The notes below the pieces were generated by a model, which worked only from the letters and a program-made list of their open reading frames with translations, searched no databases and was not told the DNA's origin. From the NCBI GenBank assembly GCA_951640165.1, contig OX621255.1, forward strand, positions 5,952,001-6,016,000: 64,000 bases of DNA, in the 5' to 3' direction. This document shows, in pieces, positions 22,090 to 32,294 of the stretch. This DNA is from Pseudoips prasinana. Taxonomy: Eukaryota; Arthropoda; Insecta; Lepidoptera; Nolidae. The translations under genes were made by a program, and so were the position numbers. Numbering within the stretch: position 1 is the first letter of the stretch; the number at the start of each line of letters is the position of its first letter.

Positions 22090-22250
22090 ATAACAAATAA
22101 AATTAAAAATTAAAAAGGTTTTTATTCACGTAGACTTTAAAAATAAATAACGCTTGTAAATAGTCAGAACATATTTGTATAATTAATTAATTGATTATAA
22201 TTATTTATAGGTTCATATAAATATTTAAAGAGTATGTAAAATACCTAATA
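22090..22250 (-). mobile_element. Jockey-like LINE 3' end, copy 1
   Basis: aaaaggtttttattcacgta and gcttgtaaatagtcagaaca in reverse match the 3' ends at 23066 and 40500-40580. The poly(A)/A-rich tail points to the plus-strand left side. Confidence 0.6.
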
Positions 22251-22569
22251 AATCAAATACATAAATATCGTTTCTAAATGTTTTATACTTAATTGCTGGG
22301 AAATTCGGATCTTGAATGCGTCAAAAGATGCAAAATACTTGTAACCTGAAGGTCATACGTCCCAAGACGTAATGCTAATTTCATTTAAAATTCTTCCATC
22401 GTATTTAGGCGACTATTGATGACATTTGTCGTGGACACTGGCGCTTGCGCAATCTCGTAACAGTACTCTTTTGTGTAATAGTGCAATGAAGTTAGAAATT
22501 TAGGCAAATGTTATGAAATAAAGTGGGGCACTTAATTCGACAATATTACAACATAATATTTATTTTTTA

Positions 22570-22725
22570 CTATTTACAATATTTAATACTTCTTTTTCGT
22601 TTAAAATTTTGTTTTTCACTACTTTCACCTTTTTCGCTTTTCAATTGTTCATAATCCTGATGATCTGCAACATGCTGCTCGTAGTTCAAGTGACCAACAA
22701 CAACCTTTATATCAATACACTCATA
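22570..22725 (-). CDS. Possible terminal exon or relic, unrecognised
   Basis: On the minus strand a frame reads ECIDIKVVVGHLNYEQHV .. QDYEQLKSEKGESSEKQN .. FKRKRSIKYCK, stops at TAG, and is followed within 10 bases by AATAAA. The Lys/Glu-rich composition and the nearby polyadenylation signal fit a 3' terminal exon. Upstream it runs straight into the hairpin at 22726-22846, and there is no sure splice acceptor. I do not recognise the protein; a processed pseudogene fragment is possible. Confidence 0.25.
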   Translation of the reverse strand, partial: YECIDIKVVVGHLNYEQHVADHQDYEQLKSEKGESSEKQNFKRKRSIKYCK

Positions 22726-22846
22726 AAAACACAAATACCATGGAGCACTTGCACAAATGAGTGTGAATGTCGCGGTCAGCTGATGCTGATTGCGACATGC
22801 GATATTCACACTCATTTGTGCAAGTGCTCCATGGTATTTGTGTTTT
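22726..22846. repeat. Near-perfect hairpin, 42-bp arms
   Basis: 22726-22767 pairs with 22804-22846 (core aataccatggagcacttgca and its reverse), with one A-run length difference and a loop of about 36 bases. A (TA)n microsatellite (about 22848-22873) follows. Single copy in the window. Confidence 0.9.
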
Positions 22847-23065
22847 AATATATATATATATATATATATATAGATAGGTAATCAATTAATTTAAATGCAT
22901 GGCTTAGCATATCAGAAATATGATAATGTAATAAAATAATTCCAGAGTAGATATTAAATTATTTTCCTTTATAATGTGTCCATAATATTAAAATAGTATC
23001 AGCTTATTACCTTGGCCGGTAATATATACAGGGTGTAATATAAATAGTGGACGTATCATAAAATA

Positions 23066-23260
23066 CAAAAAATAAAAAAGGTTTTTATTCTCGTAGACTT
23101 TAATAAAGCGCTTGTAAATAGTCAGAAAATGTTTGTAGTAATATAGTTAACTAGGTATACATAATATTTCTAGTTACATATTATAGATATTTAGGTACAC
23201 GGATTGTTAAAACATTTTTAAAATTTATTTTTAATAGTAATGATATTTAGCTAGCTTGTA
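23066..23260 (-). mobile_element. Jockey-like LINE 3' end, copy 2, split by mariner 2
   Basis: Reverse copy of the 3' region seen in plus orientation at 40120-40230 and 40500-40580. It continues across the mariner: gctagcttgta on the left, taagttatt on the right (24551 onward), matching aacttatacaagctagc at 40120. Confidence 0.7.
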
Positions 23261-24548
23261 TTAGGTCTTTACCTATGAAATTGCCGTTCTGCAGTACTGG
23301 CCATTTCAAATCAAAATAATTTTTGTTTGGCTAAGAATTCTAATTTCAAATTAATTTTATTTTAAAAACATGGATTCTTTTTTCCAAAAGTAGTCATTTC
23401 TTTATTGATTAGTGTTACATTTTCATCGCATTTCAATCTTTTTCGTCATCATGGATACGTTAAAAATTCGAGTAATTATGGAATATGAGTACCGTCGTGG
23501 CAGCAACGCGGCACAAGCGGCACGCAACATCAACGACGTTTACGGAGCTAACACTACAAACCAACGCACCACCTGTCATTGGTTTGCTCGCTTCCGTTCT
23601 GGAAATTTCGACCTGAAAAATGAACCTCGCGGTCGTCCGAAGACTTTGGTCGACAATGACGAATTAAAGGCGGTTGTGGAAGCTGATGATACACAATCTA
23701 CGGCTGAATTAGCAGCAGCTTTCGACGTTAGCGTCAAAACAATATTGGTCCATTTGCGTCAAATTGGCAAGGTAAAAAAGCTTGACAAATGGGTGCCCCA
23801 CGAACTCAATGATCGCCAGCGCGAAGTACGCGTCGAGACGTGCCTTGCACTGCTCAACAGACACACAAATGAAGGAATTTTGAACCGCATTGTTACCTGC
23901 GATGAAAAATGGATTCTGTTTGATAACCGCAAGCGCTCAGCAAGTTGGTTGGATCCTGGTTCAGCACCTAAACAATGCCCTAAACGAAAACTTACCCCTA
24001 GAAAAGTGATGGTCACTGTTTGGTGGTCTAGCGCCGGTGTGATTCATCACAGCTTCTTACCAAACGGAGTGAGCATTACTGCAGATGTGTACTGTGAAGA
24101 ACTGAGCACAATGATGGAGAAGCTGGCGCATCTCCAACCAGCATTGGTCAATCGCTCGTCTCCGCTGCTCCTGCACGACAACGCGCGACCTCATACTGCA
24201 CAGCAGACGGTCTCCAAGTTGCAAGAACTGGGGTTGGAAGCTCTCCGTCATCCGCCCTACTCACCAGACCTTGCGCCTACAGACTACTACTTTTTCCAGA
24301 ATTTGGATAACTTCTTGGCGGGAAAAAAATTCAATACCCGAGAGGCAGTACAAAATGCCTTTGAAGAATTTGTTGCCTCCCGTCCAGCTGATTTCTTTAA
24401 GAAGGGCATCAATAAACTGCCACTGCGATGGCAAAGATGCATTGATTGCATGGGTGATTACTTCGATTAATACAAATAAAAAAATTCATGAAAAAAATTC
24501 GTTTAAATTTTTTCATACAAAACGGCAATTTCATAGGTAAAGACCTAT
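23261..24548 (+). mobile_element. Mariner transposon copy 2 (1288 bp)
   Basis: TA flanks at 23259-23260 and 24549-24550. Same ends and length as copy 1. I found two differences from the majority sequence: T to C in codon 43, and a silent G to A at the Gly codon near 24067. Confidence 0.95.
23451..24470 (+). CDS. Mariner transposase, intact, Y43H variant
   Basis: Predicted 339-residue D,D34D transposase, same domain order as the copy at 13533-14552. The only residue change seen is His for Tyr at 43, in the TTCYWFARF motif of the first DNA-binding region, next to an invariant-looking Trp-Phe pair. This could weaken end binding, but that is inference. The catalytic residues D151, D243 and D278 are kept and there is no stop. 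The start was placed at the MDTLKIR methionine for the same reason as in copy 1. Confidence 0.95.
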   Translation: MDTLKIRVIMEYEYRRGSNAAQAARNINDVYGANTTNQRTTCHWFARFRSGNFDLKNEPRGRPKTLVDNDELKAVVEADDTQSTAELAAAFDVSVKTILVHLRQIGKVKKLDKWVPHELNDRQREVRVETCLALLNRHTNEGILNRIVTCDEKWILFDNRKRSASWLDPGSAPKQCPKRKLTPRKVMVTVWWSSAGVIHHSFLPNGVSITADVYCEELSTMMEKLAHLQPALVNRSSPLLLHDNARPHTAQQTVSKLQELGLEALRHPPYSPDLAPTDYYFFQNLDNFLAGKKFNTREAVQNAFEEFVASRPADFFKKGINKLPLRWQRCIDCMGDYFD

Positions 24549-24877
24549 TATTAAGTTATTGTCAAGGAGATTAGGTTTAGGTTTGATTATCGAAATTTAT
24601 ATTTTACTACATATTGTCCGAATGGTTCTGTCTATATTAACGTACGAATTCAATATTATTATTATGACATAAGAAGCATCAATTGCTTTTGAATCTGAGC
24701 AACGTGAATATATCACATCAAAATGCAAAAAAAAATCATTAACTTCCCATGTAGGGATAAATATGAGATCATGCATTTTATATGGGGAGCGAACATTGTT
24801 TTGCTTAATTTGTTAGAGATCGTGGGTAGATTGTGTTCCATCAATTTCTTCTATACGAGGTGTAACATTACATTGAA

Positions 24878-25310
24878 AAGCCTGTTGGCGTGGTTGGCAA
24901 ATGCTTGCTTTTGTCCGCAGGTCGTGGGTTCGATTCCCACCTAGGATAGATATTTGTGGGCATGAACATGTCTGTTTGTCCTGAGTCTCGGCGTAATCTA
25001 CTATATAAAAATAAGTCGGGTTTTCCTTCCTGACGCTATAACTCCAGGACGCACGAACCAATTTCCACGGTTTTGTATTCGTTGGAAAGGTCTCGGGCTC
25101 CGAGAGGTTTATAGCAAAGAAAATTTATAAAATTTAACGCGGGTAACACCGCGAGGCACAGCTAGTTATCTATATAAGTATGTATTTACAAGAAAAGTAG
25201 TACCTATATGTAGTACATCAGTTATCTGGTTTCCATAGTACAAGTTCTGCTTAGTTTGGGATCAGATGACCGTGTGTTTATAATGTCGTAATAAGAAAAT
25301 ATTATAATTA
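24878..25310 (+). mobile_element. SINE family C split by a Helitron
   Basis: Head cctgttggcgtggttggcaa and B box ggtcgtgggttcgattccca to 24996; the body resumes ttatctatataagtatgtat at 25166 and ends gatgaccgtgtgtttataat. Removing the insert restores the usual gtaattatctatataag. Confidence 0.85.
24997..25165 (+). mobile_element. Non-autonomous Helitron inside SINE C
   Basis: Starts TCTACTATATAAAAATAAGT and ends with gcgggtaacaccgcgaggc, then CTAG. It sits exactly between A (24996) and T (25166) with no target duplication. The body (ctataactccaggacgcacg) differs from subtypes A and B, so this is a third subtype with the same 3' end. Confidence 0.85.
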
Positions 25311-25629
25311 TTTTAAACAAAACTAATTTGTAAAATACGTAAAAAGCTTGTATGGCGAGTTAATATTTTGAATGTATATTGCAATGTAATGTGCTGTACG
25401 TTGTCCAGTTTAAAAGAAAAAAATAGCTATTTAACATACGACCACTACTTATGTTACACGTTGCATATCTGATTAAAATGTATCTTATGTCATATACATT
25501 TAATTAATTAAAATTAATATAATACTGTTAAGTGGATATGTACGCACCTAGTAAAGTATCCAACAATAAGGTCAAGCTTACATACGAACTTGTTTTTTAG
25601 TAATTCAATGAGTTACGAAGTGTAACTGA
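25311..25629. other. AT-rich intergenic sequence
   Basis: Nothing recognised. Confidence 0.4.
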
Positions 25630-25649
25630 TATTTCGATTCGAATGAAAG

Positions 25650-25885
25650 AAGATTGACAAAAGAAATATGGCCTGTATGAATGGGACAACCGGAAGGGGA
25701 AGACCTCGTAGAACATTCTTTGATCAAATCGGAAACGTTCTCAAGAAAGGCCAGGTCAGAAGTACTCTAAACCGGCGAGACTGTATAAAGAATATAATGA
25801 TAGTAAATGAGGCAAAAGATGTGTGTAAAGATCGTGATAAATGGAAATCCGTTGTCTCTGCCTACCCCTCTGGGAAACAGACGTG
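25650..25885 (+). pseudogene. LINE ORF2 C-terminal fragment
   Basis: [20 protein letters not shown], then [19 protein letters not shown] and [18 protein letters not shown] before the stop. This is the same C-terminus as the longer minus-strand copy at 37681-38085 and is typical of a lepidopteran non-LTR element. It is 5' truncated and is followed by a TGTATGTATG-rich tail. Confidence 0.65.
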
Positions 25886-25917
25886 AGTGTATGCATGTAT
25901 TTTGTATATGTATGTAG

Positions 25918-26275
25918 ACTGCCTGTTGGTCTAGCGGTAGCGTGTTCACCCGCAGAAAACGAGGTCCTGGGTTTAAATCCCGGGTCGGGCCAAAAGTGAT
26001 TTTGGTACTTTTCTTTAAAAAGAAAAAATCTAATGAACAGCCCGTCTGGGAGCTGCCGGTATTATACCCCCGTGCCTCGGAGAGCACTTGAAGCTGTAGG
26101 TCCTGTACCTGACCTCTTTCCGGTCGTGTCGCTAGGCTTCCCATTGGATTTTGTTTGATTGTTTGCGCACACACTTTAGCATTATAATAAGTCCCGCGCA
26201 GATGGCTAATCTCAATTGAGACTGGCCGCCGTGCCCAAAATTTGGCTAGGAGGACATTATCATTATTATGTATGT
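25918..26275 (+). mobile_element. SINE family B copy
   Basis: gttggtctagcggtagcgtg head, ggtcctgggtttaaatcccg B box, actggccgccgtgcccaaaa 3' body and a cattatcattatt tail. Confidence 0.8.
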
Positions 26276-26540
26276 GTTATGTATATCAGTCGAAAGAGTA
26301 CAACTGCACACTATTTAAGTTACATCTTGTACCACTACAAATGACACCGTTGAGTCGCACTAAATAATCAATGAAGCAAAACATCTGCGTAAAATCAAAT
26401 AAATGCGGAAGTGCGTTTCTATATCGGTAATTAAAATGAAGCCATTGAAGCGAGGAATAACTACAAGTGCAAGGTCAGCTTGTGGTCAAGGGCACTATGT
26501 ACCACTTTCGTAGTTAGGAGGCCGACAGTACCCTAATTTG

Positions 26541-26908
26541 TTAGGAATAATAATAAAAAAATATTGAATATTTGGATCTTGCGCCGGAGGTTGTCAGCAT
26601 GTGGGATGTTGACTCAGCTATTATTGTACCGATAGTCGTTTCTGCTAAAGGCTTCGAAAAACACCTAAAGAGGCTTACGTTAGGCGGTTCGGTCAAGAAT
26701 AAGATCCAAAAAGCGGTGCTTTTGGACACGGCTCGCGTGGTCAGGAGGTTGCTGTCTCTAGAGCCATAACCTCCGGTAGCATGGACCCTGTTCCTGCTGC
26801 CGGTTACAAAACTTATTTTTTATAGTTTAAAATGTTTATTTCTGATTTTTATATATTTAAAATGTATTTAATAAGAAAAAGATTTGAATAAATAATAATA
26901 ATAATATC
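26541..26908 (+). pseudogene. LINE ORF2 C-terminus with 3' UTR
   Basis: The frame contains MWDVDSAIIVPIVVSAKG, HLKRLTLGGSVKNKIQKAVL and LDTARVVRRLLSLEP*, the standard end of a widespread lepidopteran R-type/CR1-like reverse transcriptase. A short deletion after VVS is visible relative to what I remember of the family. The 3' UTR (cctccggtagcatggaccct .. gaataaataataataat) ends in an AATAAT tail. Strong 5' truncation; dead. Confidence 0.7.
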
Positions 26909-26944
26909 GTGATCAGCCAAGCCCTCACCCCACAATGAGACTTT

Positions 26945-27160
26945 TGACTCCACGTGTGGCGCAGCGGTTCAGACAGTCACCTGGCCACTTCGTGTCCTGG
27001 GTTTGATTCCCGCGTATTACAACTATTTGTGTGACCCATTAATAGTTGTTCTGAGTCTGGATGTACGTTGTGTCCGTCTATTATATGTTTGTAAACTACA
27101 CCGCAAGACAGTGTTTAATTTCCCTAGTGCGGGCGTAGTATGTATGTTCGTTTTAATTGT
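26945..27160 (+). mobile_element. SINE family D copy
   Basis: cacgtgtggcgcagcggttc head, gtgtcctgggtttgattccc B box, gtgacccattaatagttgtt body. Confidence 0.75.
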
Positions 27161-27999
27161 TCTGATTTTGTATTTTCTTTTTAGTTATATAAATATATAA
27201 ATTATGCTTTTGAAATAGCGTCATATAGATTTAGTTCCAAATTATGTCAAAGAAATTTGAAGACGATTTAATACATTGAAGTAAAATTTTCTAGGCTCGT
27301 TGTGCTTTTTTGAGACGAGAATAAACAATTGAACCTGAATGAGAATAAACATTGAATAGATTTAAATTAACATATTGTTTTGTATAAGTTAGATTAGAAT
27401 TAGTTGTATAATAGATAACTTAGATATAGAAATTAGTATTAAGCAACCGTCCGATATATAACTTAAGAATCTACTTTATTTTTGAGAAAATAAATATCTT
27501 AAACCCGAACTCGCGACACTGTTACCGTTACCGTTAATTTGAGGCAGGTGGCCTCCAATTAACGTTTATAAAGACATCTCTAATACCCTTAATACCGTCA
27601 CCATACAAACACAAAATCCAACACTGGTAATCAATCATCTACCCTACAGGGTACAGAAAATACATTGTATTTTATCCCGTCCTCATACGAAGAGGTAATA
27701 TCAGAAAAGTCTTTTGTAAATTCCGTCACTTAGCGCAAGGTCAATTCGCCCCTTTTTAAAAGCCATTGTGGATCCATTCCCCAAAAATAAATCATGAGTG
27801 GCTCTTATCTTGACTCGGGCCACACTTACTTTCAAGGCGTACAAGTCTCGTAAAGACCGAGTAAATTGGATGGCCCTCAAGAAAGCAAAGTCTTGTCTCT
27901 GCACTACTCTGTTGATAGATACAAATCATTCATATCTCATATTAAAGTTAAGTACATACATATGCGCGAATTGTGTAAAAGGCTATACTGGCATATCTA
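27161..27999. other. AT-rich sequence with a weak coding trace
   Basis: At about 27798-27910 LTFKAYKSRKDRVNWMAL could be a LINE relic. Otherwise nothing is supported. Confidence 0.35.
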
Positions 28000-28238
28000 T
28001 CTATACATATATGAAAATCGTAGGAAAGTCAAAACTGTACAACTGGTTGAATATTTTTTAAAAGGATACTTGGGACGTGCGTGCGTGATCTACAATCGAT
28101 AACGAAACCAAAAATATAGTTTTTAGAATTTGTTTTTCGGGTACTTAGGCTACCATATTATCACGCTATTACCTACGGGAGGGAGGAGCTGTGATATTTT
28201 ATACAATTTAACGCGGGTAAAACCGCGGGGCACAGCTG
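28000..28238 (+). mobile_element. Non-autonomous Helitron, subtype B
   Basis: tctatacatatatgaaaatc 5' end, subtype B body, 3' hairpin gcgggtaaaaccgcggggc. The terminus reads CTGA instead of CTAG. An internal deletion is present. Confidence 0.65.
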
Positions 28239-28249
28239 ATACATATATA

Positions 28250-28498
28250 TTATACTAACTGTGCCCTGCGGTTTTACCCGCTTTAAACTTTATAAATTAT
28301 AGCATATATGTTACTCGGATATATAAACTATATTTCTACAAAGTTTCAACAAAATCTGTTTGGTACTTTTAGCGTGATAGAGTAACCTACAAACACACTC
28401 ACACTCACTTTCGCCTTTATAATATTACTAGCTGTGCCCCGCGGTTTTACTCGCCTTCATAAAGTTTAACGCGGATAAAACCGTGGGACACAGCTAGT
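28250..28498. mobile_element. Helitron A (minus) joined to an inverted pair of 3' ends
   Basis: 28255-28430 is a reverse subtype A copy. At 28432-28497 two 3' ends face each other: ctagctgtgccccgcggttt and, reversed, gataaaaccgtgggacacag with CTAG. They form a palindrome of about 66 bases. Confidence 0.65.
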
Positions 28499-29019
28499 AT
28501 TAAATACAAATATGTTCAGGATTAGCTGTCGCATCTCAATTTTCTTGACAACAAACTCACGCTTCAATTGATCCTGGGCACCCGACCATCTGGTCTAATT
28601 ACTATCTAGGGACGACGGTTTATTTATCTAGGTCACATTGATAAATGTCTAAATAGACCAGGGCTCAATACATAATGTCGGGAGTTTACGTTCGACCTTA
28701 ATTCACCAGCTCTCATAATGGGCGCCCTTTGTGCGCTACTAAAGGCAGATTTAATGCGGATTTAGTAGCCTTAATTACCTTTATTACCACCTTTGAATAC
28801 TTTGTATCTCCCCAACCACAATTAATCATTACTCATTTAAAAAACATGCAACTGAATACATCTTTCCTTAACAACGAAGAATTGAAAGAAAATTTATATA
28901 GGACCATTTAAAACGTATATTTGAAAAGCAATAGAAATGTTTTAACGTAACATACATATAGATTGTAACAAAAGTCGATGCGTTTGAATTGATAATCTGG
29001 TTCTTCCGAAGTCATTCAG
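28499..29019. other. Intergenic sequence, unassigned
   Basis: No gene or clear repeat ends. Confidence 0.4.
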
Positions 29020-29338
29020 CAATAAGGCATCGCCCGCAGTGGGGAAATAAATCAAGGAAAATAAGATCGCCCGCGCTGGGGACCTAAATTAAGGACAATG
29101 AGTGATCACCCGCGCTGGGGAAAAAATTAGGGAAAATGAGGCAATGCCCGCTCTGGGGAAATAAATACAGGAAAATCGGCATTGTCCGCGCTGGGGGAAT
29201 AAATCAAAGAAAAGAAGGCATCGTTCGCGCTGGGGAAATAATTTAAGGAAATAAGGCATCGCCCGCGCTGTGGAAATAATTTAAGGAAATAAGGCATCGC
29301 CCGCGCTGGGGAAATAAATCAAGGAAAATAAGGCGTCG
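29020..29338. repeat. Minisatellite, about eight units of 36-40 bp
   Basis: Unit consensus: aaggcatcgcccgcgctggg followed by gaaataaatcaaggaaaat. GC-rich and AT-rich halves alternate. Units vary at several positions. Confidence 0.85.
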
Positions 29339-29730
29339 AACCGCGGAATACTTTATAAACATGCAATACATATACAGAAAGGAACTCAGACTCGTATCAA
29401 ACAAATAATTATAATAATAAATAATAAAATATATTTATTACTTTCTAAAAAGAACATAAAACTTTTACATACCTTTTATTACAACCGATTATTAATTATA
29501 TAGACAGAATGTTGCATTTTCTTTCTTGAACAAAATAAGAATTATTATCACAATAAAAATAATACAGTCGATTTAATAACCTTCTTCTTTTCGTTAAAAG
29601 ACATACAATCGACTTTTTATAGCGACCACTGCTTGGAACAAATTAAGGATAAATTATTAAAATCGAATAACAAACAACTGAAAAATAGAATCACATACAT
29701 AGAAAAATTATGCCAAGATACGGCACACGC
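29339..29730. other. AT-rich intergenic sequence
   Basis: Nothing recognised. Confidence 0.4.
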
Positions 29731-29853
29731 ATAATAATAATATCCTGGGACATTATTCACGCACGGCTATCTGATCCCAAACTACGCAGAGCTTGTACTA
29801 TGGAAACCAGATAACTGGTATACTACATTTGTACTACTTTTTTTTTGTAAATA

Positions 29854-31141
29854 TTAGGTCTTTACCTATGAAATTGCCGTTCTGCAGTACTGGCCATTTC
29901 AAATCAAAATAATTTTTGTTTGGCTAAGAATTCTAATTTCAAATTAATTTTATTTTAAAAACATGGATTCTTTTTTCCAAAAGTAGTCATTTCTTTATTG
30001 ATTAGTGTTACATTTTCATCGCATTTCAATCGTTTTCGTCATCATGGATACGTTAAAAATTCGAGTAATTATGGAATATGAGTACCGTCGTGGCAGCAAC
30101 GCGGCACAAGCGGCACGCAACATCAACGACGTTTACGGAGCTAACACTACAAACCAACGCACCACCTGTTATTGGTTTGCTCGCTTCCGTTCTGGAAATT
30201 TCGACCTGAAAAATGAACCTCGCGGTCGTCCGAAGACTTTGGTCGACAATGACGAATTAAAGGCGGTTGTGGAAGCTGATGATACACAATCTACGGCTGA
30301 ATTAGCAGCAGCTTTCGACGTTAGCGTCAAAACAATATTGGTCCATTTGCGTCAAATTGGCAAGGTAAAAAAGCTTGACAAATGGGTGCCCCACGAACTC
30401 AATGATCGCCAGCGCGAAGTACGCGTCGAGACGTGCCTTGCACTGCTCAACAGACACACAAATGAAGGAATTTTGAACCGCATTGTTACCTGCGATGAAA
30501 AATGGATTCTGTTTGATAACCGCAAGCGCTCAGCAAGTTGGTTGGATCCTGGTTCAGCACCTAAACAATGCCCTAAACGAAAACTTACCCCTAGAAAAGT
30601 GATGGTCACTGTTTGGTGGTCTAGCGCCGGTGTGATTCATCACAGCTTCTTACCAAACGGGGTGAGCATTACTGCAGATGTGTACTGTGAAGAACTGAGC
30701 ACAATGATGGAGAAGCTGGCGCATCTCCAACCAGCATTGGTCAATCGCTCGTCTCCGCTGCTCCTGCACGACAACGCGCGACCTCATACTGCACAGCAGA
30801 CGGTCTCCAAGTTGCAAGAACTGGGGTTGGAAGCTCTCCGTCATCCGCCCTACTCACCAGACCTTGCGCCTACAGACTACTACTTTTTCCAGAATTTGGA
30901 TAACTTCTTGGCGGGAAAAAAATTCAATACCCGAGAGGCAGTACAAAATGCCTTTGAAGAATTTGTTGCCTCCCGTCCAGCTGATTTCTTTAAGAAGGGC
31001 ATCAATAAACTGCCACTGCGATGGCAAAGATGCATTGATTGCATGGGTGATTACTTCGATTAATACAAATAAAAAAATTCATGAAAAGAATTCGTTTAAA
31101 TTTTTTCATACAAAACGGCAATTTCATAGGTAAAGACCTAT
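29854..31141 (+). mobile_element. Mariner transposon copy 3 (1288 bp)
   Basis: TA at 29852-29853 and 31142-31143. Two differences from the majority: T to G in the leader before the start codon, and A to G in the 3' non-coding part near 31088. Confidence 0.95.
30044..31063 (+). CDS. Mariner transposase, intact
   Basis: From the chosen methionine (MDTLKIR) the predicted protein is identical to that of copies 1 and 4; the T to G change lies upstream, in the leader. All parts are present: paired helix-turn-helix region, WVPHEL at 114-119 and catalytic D151, D243, D278. It lies inside a SINE, so it has no host promoter of its own; expression would depend on the element's 190-bp leader. Confidence 0.95.
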   Translation: MDTLKIRVIMEYEYRRGSNAAQAARNINDVYGANTTNQRTTCYWFARFRSGNFDLKNEPRGRPKTLVDNDELKAVVEADDTQSTAELAAAFDVSVKTILVHLRQIGKVKKLDKWVPHELNDRQREVRVETCLALLNRHTNEGILNRIVTCDEKWILFDNRKRSASWLDPGSAPKQCPKRKLTPRKVMVTVWWSSAGVIHHSFLPNGVSITADVYCEELSTMMEKLAHLQPALVNRSSPLLLHDNARPHTAQQTVSKLQELGLEALRHPPYSPDLAPTDYYFFQNLDNFLAGKKFNTREAVQNAFEEFVASRPADFFKKGINKLPLRWQRCIDCMGDYFD

Positions 31142-31285
31142 TACATACTTATATAGATAATTACACCCAGACACAGGACAAACAGATTTGTTCATGTACA
31201 CAAATATTTGTCCTGGGTGGGAATCGAACCCACGACCTGCGGCGTGGAAAGCAAGCATTTACCAACCACGCCAACAGGCTCGTCA

Positions 31286-32150
31286 ATAATAAACAGAGAT
31301 CATGTACAACTTTCTTTGTATGTAACCGCTCTGTCAGATCTCCCGATCCAAATGCCGTCCCCCTCTCCAAATTACGAGTAGGGAGGATGTCTATGAATAT
31401 AATATATATACTTGTTCGACTGACGAGAATTCAGCCCGAACAACCCATAGGTAGGTAACCTTTAGATGACCATTTTAACCTAAAGATATTGTAGTTAGAC
31501 ACATATCTAGATAGTCCAACTGCATTACCTAGTCGTTAGTCAAAACTCGCCTTACGTCATCATGTCGTGTTCACAGTGCGCACGCGACGTCAACTTGCAC
31601 TTAATTACATCATTGTTGGCATCTGGGTCATTGTTACGTTATTTTATCCAAATATAGGTCTCTCTGACAGGTTAATCGTGGTTCCAAAAATATTACCTTT
31701 TGTCTGCCGTTGTTCGGTGTTAGTTTTAGGTTTAAGACTGTTATATATGTATTTAGAAATCTCTATAGATCATACATATAATAAGTTATCTGTGGAAGTA
31801 GTTCTAGCAGGCCACTCTGTTAGCACTAGGTACTTCCATAGATAACTCATTACGTCTATGCTCAGAAAATATTTATGGTTTAGGTTTAAGACTGTTCTAG
31901 AATATTTAGAATTTTCCTGAATGCGGGCTTATATTTTGCCCAACAAATAAGCCTTTTAAATTAAATAATAATTACCATATTACAGCGTGGTAATGTTGCC
32001 AGTATTCTGGGAACATTACCAATACGAGAAAATTTAGAATACTTTTAAATTAATGTTTACGTTACGTATGTACCCATAGTAATAAAAAGAGATACTAACT
32101 TAAAAAAGACGCTTGTTAATCCGTATTTTTATTCTTATTACGTATTTACA
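31286..32150. other. Intergenic sequence with a short inverted repeat
   Basis: agttatctgtggaagta (near 31783) faces tacttccatagataact (near 31829). An open frame at 31567-31845 has hydrophobic stretches but no family likeness, and I do not call it. Confidence 0.35.
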
Positions 32151-32212
32151 GACGCCAGCACATCCAGCTACCCCAATCTGTTCAGATTGGGGTAGCTTGA
32201 TGTGCTGGCGTT
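32151..32212. mobile_element. MITE family G copy 2, reduced to its two ends
   Basis: The inverted ends of about 30 bp abut with a 2-base centre (caatctgttcagattg), so the element is a bare hairpin. Confidence 0.8.
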
Positions 32213-32294
32213 TATGTTCCAATTATGTCCATTTACCGATATGTATATTCACCATCTGCTCGGTAAAATACCAAATAGGTACCCAAATACATAT

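Larger units (their letters stand above)
29731..31285 (-). mobile_element. SINE family C hosting mariner 3
   Basis: The SINE tail (atatcctgggacattattc) lies at 29743 and its head (ccaaccacgccaacaggctc in reverse) at 31263. Mariner 3 interrupts the body between gtaaa and catactta. The uninterrupted paralogue at 41012-41265 shows the same place with a single TA. Confidence 0.9.

Noticed and set aside
29020..29338. CRISPR-like array (regular repeats with variable parts)
   Set aside because: The whole unit is repeated with scattered changes; there are no unique spacers between identical repeats, and the genome is animal. It is a minisatellite.
31567..31845. 92-codon hydrophobic frame as a small membrane protein
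   Set aside because: Composition fits AT-rich non-coding DNA; no supporting splice or polyadenylation signals.
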